From: Pleurodeles waltl
Taxonomy: Eukaryota; Chordata; Amphibia; Caudata; Salamandridae
NCBI RefSeq assembly: GCF_031143425.1
Contig: NC_090447.1
Coordinates: 843,749,760-843,813,759 of the forward strand
Reading direction: 5' to 3'
DNA: 64,000 nt
Shown: one piece after another, positions 56,300-64,000 of the stretch
Layout: each line of letters opens with the position of its first letter
How positions within the stretch are numbered: the stretch's first letter is position 1
Notes under the pieces: model-generated
Told to the model about the DNA's origin: nothing
What the model saw: the letters and a program-made list of their open reading frames with translations, nothing else
The model's database searches: none
Made by a program: the position numbers and the translations under genes

Positions 56300-58900
56300 A
56301 AAATTGCACTGGAACATTGCACAGTCACACATTGCACTTTATTCCCTTTGTTTATATATGTCTTATTAAATCTACTCTTTGCTTGTATATGTCTTATTAA
56401 ATATACTCGATAGAGCCATTATACTGAGAAAGAAAGGCTGATTTCAAAATGTTTTTATTTCCTAACAATGCTCTTTGCATTTCAAATTCGATTTATAATA
56501 ATACACATAGTTTCCTAAAACATATTTTAAATAATAACACATTATCCCCAATAAAAGCACACATTTCTCAAAATATAGACAGACACATCTTCGGTCTGCA
56601 GCAAACAATTTTCATGTCACTACAAGTGGAGTCCATAACAAGAATGGTGGCCTGATGGGGCCAGCAGACCACCATGTCTGTGAATGCTTATAAAATAAAG
56701 CTATTTTGTTTAAGTGCAGACAGTTTTCCTTAAAAAATTGGGACTGCATTTAAAAAAATATATCTTTTTTTGTAAAAGCTTGTTCATGAATGAACCGGTA
56801 GTGGTCCCCAAACATTTTTATACAATCAGGAAGGGGGCTGCATTACCACTGCCTTTGAAATGTCGGTAACATTTTTAATGGTTTGGGACTGGATTTTGGT
56901 TGGAAAAGAATTATATATATCACACTGATTCCGTATTTGGAAGGGATGCCTCCAACATGCCCCTTCCAGATACCTAATCATTATGTATTTGTAATCCCAT
57001 TTTAGGAGGTGAACAAACTTTTACAACTCCTAAAAAACGGATTGGTACATAGGAAAAAAGCATTTGTACTGTCTTGAATGCCGATTCAGAGCATTTGTGA
57101 CCATAAAATTGCTTAGTAAATCCGACCTTAACTCCCTATTAGACAAACTTACAAATTTGGTTGTTCCGGACTGGCCTTTCATTCTCGAAGGCATTTCCAG
57201 GAGGGCCGGAACCATTTGAGGCTGGATTAGAAAGCCTATGGCTGCGACTGGTGCCAGTGACACTTTCCCCAGCTTCCCAAAGCCAATAGCCGCCGGTGCA
57301 GTAAAGAGAAAGCAACCAGAGAGAGAGAAGAGAGAAGGACAGAGAGAGAGCGGATGGATCGAAATAAAGAGAGGAAGTGTGCGGTGCTGGTTCAAGCATT
57401 TTTGCCGTAGCTGCTTTTGGTTCCTCAGGCCAGTCATGAACGTGACCACTGACTTTTCTACTTGTTCTAATCACATATGAAAAGTCCCCAAGTGCCCCCT
57501 TTTCAACTTTATCATTTTAGATTTTTTCTGGCCAATTCACAAAGGCGTATAAGGACATGTAAAAAAGTACTAAAGGAGTATTATTTTAAATACCCTAAAA
57601 AGTCCTTGTAAATATAACCCAATATATTAATGTGTAGTGGCTTTTTCGGAGCGGTAATTATTCATGTAGGATGAAGGACTGGGACAACCACACCATACAT
57701 GCTAAAACACAGAAAAATAGAATTAATATCTTTGGTAACGCAGATGATATGTATGCCACTTGAATTAAGAAAATGTGTAAATTGTATAACGAGCTTTATG
57801 CAGATCACAATCACCCCTCACTGTATATCAAATGGCTCTAGAAGTTAAGGTAGGAAACAGCCTTATTAAAGACCGCGTTTTTATACATGGTGTTACATCA
57901 TGGTGTCATTTTTTTTATTAGATAAATATATATAACAAGAGTGCAGTGGCTTAAAGGGTGTTGGCCTGGGGCAAAGAACCCCGTTACCCTCCTGTTATGA
58001 ATGTCCTGGTACAACTGAAGGTGATATAGCAAGAAGGCTAAACACGTATAAGCAACAGAGGCAAAATAGACCTGGAACATGACATTTAATAGTATGATAG
58101 AGGTCAAATACATGAAGACAGGAGATTGTGTTAAAAGCACATGTAGGTTTCAGAGAGTAACCAATGCCTCTAAAATTGTGAGGTTGTTGAGATCTAGTGT
58201 GGTTTCTTTACAGTTTAGCTTCATATTGATCGCCATTGTCAATACAGACGAACACTCTCCTTTCTAAACTAACTAGAAAACTTTGTATGGACAGGACGAC
58301 TAGTTCATGCCATCAGAAAGACCACAACATCATATGTAGTGATAAATAAAAAAGCAAAGAACATTACCAACTGAGTGCAGCAAGCTTCCTGCTAAAAAAA
58401 TGGGAAGAAATGCAATTTTTGGATTGTCTGGGACACAATATTCGAAAATGGGCTCTACAACTGGTTTCCATTTTGTTTCAAATAAGCTGTAAGAAAAATG
58501 CTGTGCAAACTGTTCCACTATATTTAAACAAAGGAACAGTGCGTGACTCAGCTTCTGTTCGAATCCCTTTGCATTACATCTGATCTGATCTTACACAACT
58601 GATCTGTGACTTCTGTTTCCCTGATAGTGTTGCCCAGACTAGGTGGTCCAGAGGAGGGATTTGCATGCTGACAACATGGCACAGCTCATACTGTGGCATC
58701 TTGTGTGAGGGCCTGAAATGGATTGTTACTACTCACTGATGGTGTTTGGAGTCAATGGCTGTGCACATTATTGAGTAGAAGTAACCAGCTGAATGCAGGC
58801 TTGTGTTGCTGTAATACATTTACTTCTCAATTGACTGTCACTAATGTTTTCCCTTTTTGCAGATGCTGGTGTGGTCACAACTGAGAACTAATGTGATGAC
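56300..58900. other. AT-rich intervening sequence, nothing recognised
   Basis: No coding motif, terminal repeat or array is clear. A GA-rich stretch lies at about 57300-57370. Confidence 0.45.
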
Positions 58901-59002
58901 TACAGACTGCTTTCACACATTTGGTGGATACAATCACACTTTACATGACATTTGCATTTTGTTGTAAATAAAGCACAGATACTTCAGTTGTGTTCAAGGG
59001 TG

Positions 59003-59008
59003 TTTATT
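59003..59008 (-). terminator. Polyadenylation signal AATAAA after the MYB-A copy
   Basis: CTTCAATAAACACCC on the minus strand lies about 170 bp after the last MYB-A coding homology. Confidence 0.5.
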
Positions 59009-59179
59009 GAAGTGACAAAAAGTAGGGATAGTGCATGAGAGTGGGGCGATGGTAGACAAAAACTTCAGTGTAGTGGCCCAGTTGGTTTGTAGCACAGGTC
59101 CAGTATCCATGGGGCCATAGGAAAAGGAACAATGGCAGCCCAAAGTGAAGAAGGTATCTTAGTGGCATACAAGGGAGAC

Positions 59180-60637
59180 ATTCAGGAGGGGCTCATTTCC
59201 TGGCGGTGGTTTAGGTCTTGGCTACAGTCTCTAGTGTTTCTCTGGGTTGCAAGGAACGTTTGCGGGGTGGTTTGCCTGCTGCAGAGGGAGGAGTGCCGGA
59301 GGCCTGTGAGTCTTGTGGCAGGTCCTCTGTCCACTAGCTGCAGCAGATGTTGAAGGCTAGTGAGTACACTGGCTAGTGGAAGGGGCCAACTGGCATGTGG
59401 TGTACTCATGCATTATTTTGGCCATGTAACCCAGCACCCCTGCAATGGAGGCCATGTTGACATTTAAGGTCTACAACTGCTGCATGACCTCCTGGTGGTA
59501 TTCCCTCTGCAGCTGCTGGTTCTCCTGTAAAATGGTAATCACCTGGCCCATCCTGTCCTGGGATTTCTGGTAGGTTCCCAGGACATGTGTGAGTGCCTCC
59601 TGGGCAGTCATTTCCCTGGGTTGGGTCTCCCTTGGCACACAGCTAACCTTCTATTGGCCCCTGCCCCCTGTGCCTGTGTCCCCTGACACTGTTGAGCGAC
59701 GTGTCCTGGGGACAGAGGTTTGGGGACGTTGGGTGGCTGCTGTGGTGTTGTAGTCAGTGGTGAACTGGGTGTTGGCTGTGGGACCTGACTGACCAGTGGT
59801 CCCAGATAAGCCAGGGAGATCATCCAAATCAAGACATCCAGAGTTGCTGTCATCACTGAGGGCTTCTTCTGGTGAGAACTGTGTTGCCGTGGCACATGGT
59901 CACCGCTATCATTGGCTGGGGCACCTATGGACATGTAAAAGATTTGTTACAGTCATTGTCAGTTACATATTCAGCATTTCCGGCTTACCCTATGAGATGG
60001 GTGTTGTGCTTCCACCTTTGGTTAGTGTCTGGTGATGGATTGTGGGATTGCTAGTGCTACATGCTGCCCATGCGATACTGTTGTGTGTGCATGCAGAGCT
60101 GGGAGGGATGTGCTTGCAGTGGGTAGGACATGCAGGGGTACTCAGTTGAGGGTGGTAATGGGAGTGGTGTTCTGTATGGAATTGAGTGGGGTGAAGGGAG
60201 TCAGAGTGAGGGTGTGACCTGCCATGCAAGTATCGGTGATAGTGGGGTAGTAATGTGACTTACCAGTATCCATTCCAGTGGGGCCCTCTGGATGAAGGGT
60301 AGCCAAGACTCACTTCTCCCATGCTGTCAACTGTGGGGAAGGAGGAGGAGTCCAATGTCAGTCTTTATTATGGCAATGTGGTGCCTGGAGGCCATTGCAC
60401 GCACATTTCCCTGTAGGATGTTCCACCACTTTCGAATGTCGTCCCTTGTGCATGGATAGGTTTCCACAGAGTTCATCTTGTGCACGATCCTCTGCCATGA
60501 CTCCATCTTCCTGGCAATGGATATTTGCCGGACCTGCGCACTGAACAGCTGTGGCTGTACCCTGATGATTTCTCCCACCATCACCTATAATTCCTCATCT
60601 GTGAAACAGGGGTTCTTTTGTGGGGACATGCCTATTG
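59180..60637 (-). pseudogene. MYB-A gene, second copy
   Basis: Exon 1 runs from ATG 60637 to about 60263: MSPQKNPCFTDEEL, a TAG, then VMVGEIIRVQPQLFSAQVRQ, ISIARKMESWQRIVHKMNSV and DDIRKWWNILQGNVRAMASR. The donor CTG|GTAAGT near 60263 is intact and shows where the first copy has lost its own. Exon 2 begins after CCATAG near 59922, with the frame SGCLDLDDLPGLSGTTG, then EALTHVLGTYQKSQDRMGQV and further coiled-coil heptads with stops. The intron is about 340 bp, against 2.7 kb in the first copy. Role as for the first copy. Confidence 0.8.
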
Positions 60638-61213
60638 TGTAATGTGTGTATTGTGCAGAGGATGTCAGGTGTTGAGGTATGGTGTGTGGCGTGTGATACA
60701 TGACGGGGCATAGGTGGTTGTGGTTTGTGTGTGCAGTTCTGTAAATGTTTGGGCTGGCTTTATGTAGGTAGGTTTTCACCTTTGCAAAGAATTGTGGGTT
60801 GTGTAGGTGTGTGTTTTATAGTGCTGTTGGTGGATGTGTACGGTGTGTGTATATGTGTCAGGTGTGGGCTTTTCAATCTGACCAATGCTGGCTTCTGTTC
60901 ATGTGGAGTGGCCAATTCGACTGCGGCGGTCCGCACCGCCAATGGGTAAACCGCTGTTCAGTGACCGATGGGGTGATTCATGGTTCATTATTTGATGGGC
61001 GGTGTGTTGTAGGCATAGCGGGTAGGGTGGTGGGCCCGACAGTTTTTCACCTCTGTTGAGTCTGGCGGATTTGTGGTTGTGGCTGGTTTCTGTCAGTTTT
61101 GTGCTTGTGTGTCATAATGTGGCAGATGGATTGCCGCCTCCTCGGTGGTCTGTTGGCGGCCATCAGCATGGTGGTCTTCGCAAAAGACCGCCAATGTCAT
61201 AATGAGGACCTTA

Positions 61214-61481
61214 GGGTCCGATTACAAGTTCTGTGGTCAGAACGCCAGACTGCATATTCAGCGGTCCCAAAAACCCCGCAAGTAACTGTAAAAATACTTT
61301 ATGCATGTGCCATTCCATTGCTGGAGACTGTGCCCTATCGCCCAATCCAGTCAATGACAGAAAAATGCAACTTGTACTTACCAACATCGTAATTTGACTG
61401 GTGGGCCGCCTAGTCAGTGGTCAGGGTTTCAGATGCTGCACTGGTGGTGATGACAAGACCACTAAACTCATAATCAGGCCC
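61214..61481. mobile_element. 268-bp MITE abutting the Harbinger copy
   Basis: The ends are GGGTCCGATTAC and, inverted, GGGCCTGATTAT. TTA flanks both sides (61211-61213 and 61482-61484). The left TTA is also the last base triplet beside the Harbinger copy. Confidence 0.75.
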
Positions 61482-61692
61482 TTAATCTTTGAGATTGATG
61501 TATGGTGACTCCAGAAGGTAAACACAGAGCAAATTGTTGTCTACTCACATACATGTCTATCCCTAAAAGGAATGGGCCACTGCATTCATTTATTTATTGA
61601 TTCCTCTAAATGTTCAAATGTGACCAAAATTGACCCATGGTTCTGGCAGGACATGTGATGAAAAATGGTCCTTGTGTTTTAACACAGACTTA

Positions 61693-62272
61693 GGGCACAG
61701 ACTTTTGGTGGTCCGACTGTTGGACCGCCAATACGGCAGTGGGGAAGAGGCAGCCAAGACAGCAGCCTCCCCACTACCATATTATGAGTTCTCCATAGGG
61801 CTGGCCGGTAGAAACAGTGTGGCAGCATTGACTTCGGCTGTCAGGGAGGGCCGAGGCCAATGCCGCCAGACTCACTGTGCCAGCAGCACAGGCAGATAGT
61901 GTGCATTCCAAGAGGGCTGACAGGGTGGACCTGCATTGCCCACGACATGCTCGTGGGCATTGCAGGGGCCCCCCCTGTGACCTCATCTCTGCCTTTTCAC
62001 CTGCCTTTCCATGACAGTGACCCCACCATATAATGCTGCCAGAAAGGCAAGTTGTGGTCAGCACGACGGTGCGGACATTGGCACCTGTGTGTTTGACCAT
62101 GACTTGCACCACTGCCAACACGTTGGGATCCATGGTCCTACCAGTGGCAACGGTTTTCTGGCCGTCTGACTGCCAGCATCGTAATCTGGCAGTCAGACCG
62201 CCAAGACTGTGGTGGTCGGACCACCACTGCGGACACCACAGTCTTAGGACTACCTTACTCGTAATGAGGTCC
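61693..62272. mobile_element. 580-bp multi-hairpin MITE
   Basis: TTA flanks both sides (61690-61692 and 62273-62275). The ends are weakly similar (GGGCACAGAC and GGACCTCATT inverted). It contains TGCCCACGACATGCTCGTGG followed by GCATTGCAGGGGCCCC, the same palindromic core as the MITEs at 31322 and 35253, and GGTGGTCGGACCACC hairpins. Confidence 0.65.
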
Positions 62273-62289
62273 TTAGAGTTTTTCTAAAC

Positions 62290-62520
62290 CTGCAGTATGT
62301 GAAACTGGCAGAATGAATTCCATAGTCACCACCCTGCGCACAGAAGAGGACATCAGGAAGAGGTGGAATGACCTCAGGGGAATGTCCATTCCCTGGTCTC
62401 CAGGCATCAGCTGTAGGCCAAGAAACCTGGTGGTGGCCATCTCAGTACCCCATTACATCTCTTTCCCGGGAAGGAGAAGCTCTTGGCTATCCTACACCTT
62501 GAGAGCTTGACACTAATTAT
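62290..62520 (+). pseudogene. MYB-A exon 1 fragment, third copy
   Basis: The frame MNSIVTTLRTEEDIRKRWND then LRG matches the third helix of MYB-A. Here the Trp that is a stop in the first copy is present. Sequence near 62470-62510 (AAGGAGAAGCTCTTGGCTAT) parallels the end of exon 1 in the first copy. No start or donor remains. Confidence 0.65.
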
Positions 62521-62579
62521 GTCACCAAATGGCATGGCATCCCATGACTGCTCATCTTTTGCCACCTTTACTGTAACTT

Positions 62580-63430
62580 CACTCACCAGGCCAGTGTCCA
62601 CCAGTCCAAAGACCAATGTTTGGCCTTTCACAATTAAAGTGCACTCACCAGGGGGATAACATTTGTGTATTGTGTGTGTAATACAGGGTGTTACATGATT
62701 ACAACTCCCAGCAGGCACAGTTCTACAACTCCAAACACAAGACCAGCGTTTCCTTCTCCAAATACCCTTGTTTTAAATTCCCAATTGAAGTGTACTCCCC
62801 TGGGAGGATAACATTTGTCAAATGTGTGTAGTACAGGGACTGAATGACTACAACTCACAGCAGGCACTGTTACTGTTACTGAAACCACCAGTACAGTGTC
62901 TTCTTCTCCAAATACCCTTGTTTGTTAACTCCCAATTGTAGTGTACCCACCTGGGAGGATAACATTTGTATAGTGTGTGTAGTAGAGAGAGTGACATGAC
63001 AGCAACTCACAGCAGGCCCTGTATCTAGAACTCCAAACACCAGCACAGTGTTCTCTTGTCCAAAGGCCACTGTTTGTCAATTCCCAAATTACGTTTACTC
63101 GCCTGGGGGTATAACATTTGTCAATATTGGAGACTAGTGAGAGTCACAGGACTGCAACTCCCAGGAGGCATTGCTTAAGTGACTCCAAACACCACAACAG
63201 AGTTCTATTCTTCAAAGGCACCTGTGTTTTAACTCCCTATTGACATGTACTCACCTGGGGGAACTCACCTGGGGGATAACACTTCTCAAGTGTATGAAGT
63301 AGAGGGAGTGACATGACTGCTAAGGCCAGGAGGCTCAGTCTCTCCACCTCCAAACACAAGCACAATGTTGACTTTTCCAAAAGCCCTTGCCTGCTATCTC
63401 TCAATTGAAGTTAACTCACCTGAAAGGACC
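62580..63430. repeat. ~151-bp tandem repeat, 5-6 units
   Basis: GGATAACATTTGT or close variants occur at 62654, 62806, 62957, 63108 and 63274, giving spacings of 152, 151, 151 and 166. The last step includes a local duplication of a 15-base word (GGGGAACTCACCTG). Other unit words are ACAACTCnCAGCAGGC and CTCCAAACAC. ORFs on the minus strand are unit shadows. Confidence 0.85.
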
Positions 63431-64000
63431 GAAGATACATATAATGCTCAACTCAGAGATATGTCTTGCTGCCTAGCTCTATCTTGACATGCTGACCCAA
63501 GATGAAATTATTGAAGACAGGAAGGACACCTTACCCTGTGTGCAAAACAAGGATCCCAAAGGCCTCAGGATGCAGTGCTAGAATGCTATTGGCAGCAGAC
63601 ATATTCACAAAGCACTGACCACATGATGACTCCAATCCAATATACAACAAAGCCCTGGGTCGGCCTGCATGGCAATCAACTAGGCCTTAAAATGGTATTC
63701 CCTATCCACTGTTTTGCCTGTACTGGTGTCAAGTTGTAATCCTCAGCCCATCCTCCCAAGTACTAATGACCTGCACATTTCAGTAGCTGCCTGACTTAAA
63801 TGGAATTGGCATGCTTCAGGTCAATACAACCAATCGCATGGGTACTTGTCACAATAGGATGACCTACAAATCAACTATGTATAAGGTCTTTGCAAAATGC
63901 ATTGTACATTTTTGGAGGTAGATGTCACAATACAACCAGTAACATTGTATGTTTCACATCAACAGGTTGACCTGCCACTGAGCACACAGAGGCCACATAA
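63431..64000. other. Right-edge sequence, nothing recognised
   Basis: No array, terminal repeat or coding motif is visible up to the window end. Confidence 0.45.

Larger units (their letters stand above)
58960..61210 (-). mobile_element. Second Harbinger copy, MYB-A half only
   Basis: The minus-strand terminus at 61210 reads GGTCCTCATTATGACATTGG, matching the left end of the 10.2-kb element. The next 573 bp lead to the MYB-A start at 60637. No transposase or second MYB gene follows; the copy fades out near 58.9 kb and its other terminus was not found. Confidence 0.75.

Noticed and set aside
1..64000. Host protein-coding gene or an operon-like system
   Set aside because: Every domain recognised belongs to a transposable element. 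The remaining ORFs are short, off-frame or in repeats.

Overview
The window reads as non-genic DNA from a very large, repeat-rich vertebrate genome, most likely a salamander (newt-like). I infer this from the mix of PIF/Harbinger elements with MYB-like genes, Ty3/gypsy elements with LTRs of 2-3 kb, Penelope-like, L1-like and CR1/L2-like fragments, and many foldback MITEs with 3-bp target duplications. I found no host protein gene, tRNA, rRNA or CRISPR array. Every transposon gene I could read carries stops or frameshifts.

Layout. 1-2460: a ~365-375 bp tandem repeat with one inverted unit, and its non-tandem tail. 3100-3840: an L1-type ORF2 3' fragment. 3844-6270: a solo LTR on the minus strand. 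7243-17409: a 10.2-kb PIF/Harbinger element with 10-bp matching termini, an ATT target duplication and three gene modules: a MYB-like gene (+), a DDE transposase (-) and a second MYB/SANT-like gene (+). A satellite-rich insertion sits in the first gene's intron. 17985-27602: a decayed minus-strand Ty3/gypsy element of Gmr1-like type, with integrase upstream of reverse transcriptase, split by a CR1/L2-like LINE at 19608-22232. 28286-34066: a Harbinger-type element holding a ~3-kb LTR, which itself holds a 594-bp foldback MITE. 34537-36024: a MITE with another foldback MITE inside it.

From about 37.8 to 47.6 kb there are pieces of a Penelope-like element. They are split by a plus-strand Gmr1-like element (39058-45617) that has lost RT and RNase H by a deletion joining integrase to the 3' LTR, and by a 537-bp MITE (46623-47159). 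49157 onward is another minus-strand LTR, interrupted near its right edge by the best preserved element here: a 5.4-kb Ty3/gypsy copy (50829-56242) with 245-bp LTRs differing at 6 positions and a perfect CATCA duplication. From 58.96 to 62.52 kb there are two further MYB-like gene copies of the first Harbinger family, with two MITEs, followed by a ~151-bp tandem repeat to 63430.

The genes are transposition modules, not a host pathway. The Harbinger family pairs a transposase with MYB-like DNA-binding proteins. The gypsy elements encode gag, protease, integrase, RT and RNase H. The most unusual points are the three-module Harbinger architecture with a lysine-rich 33-bp/99-bp repeat, two independent copies supporting the INT-before-RT order, a TATA-like box upstream of an ORF-compatible 90-bp array, and a palindromic core shared by three multi-hairpin MITEs. 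Boundaries and repeat counts were read by eye; family names are by motif recognition, not database search.
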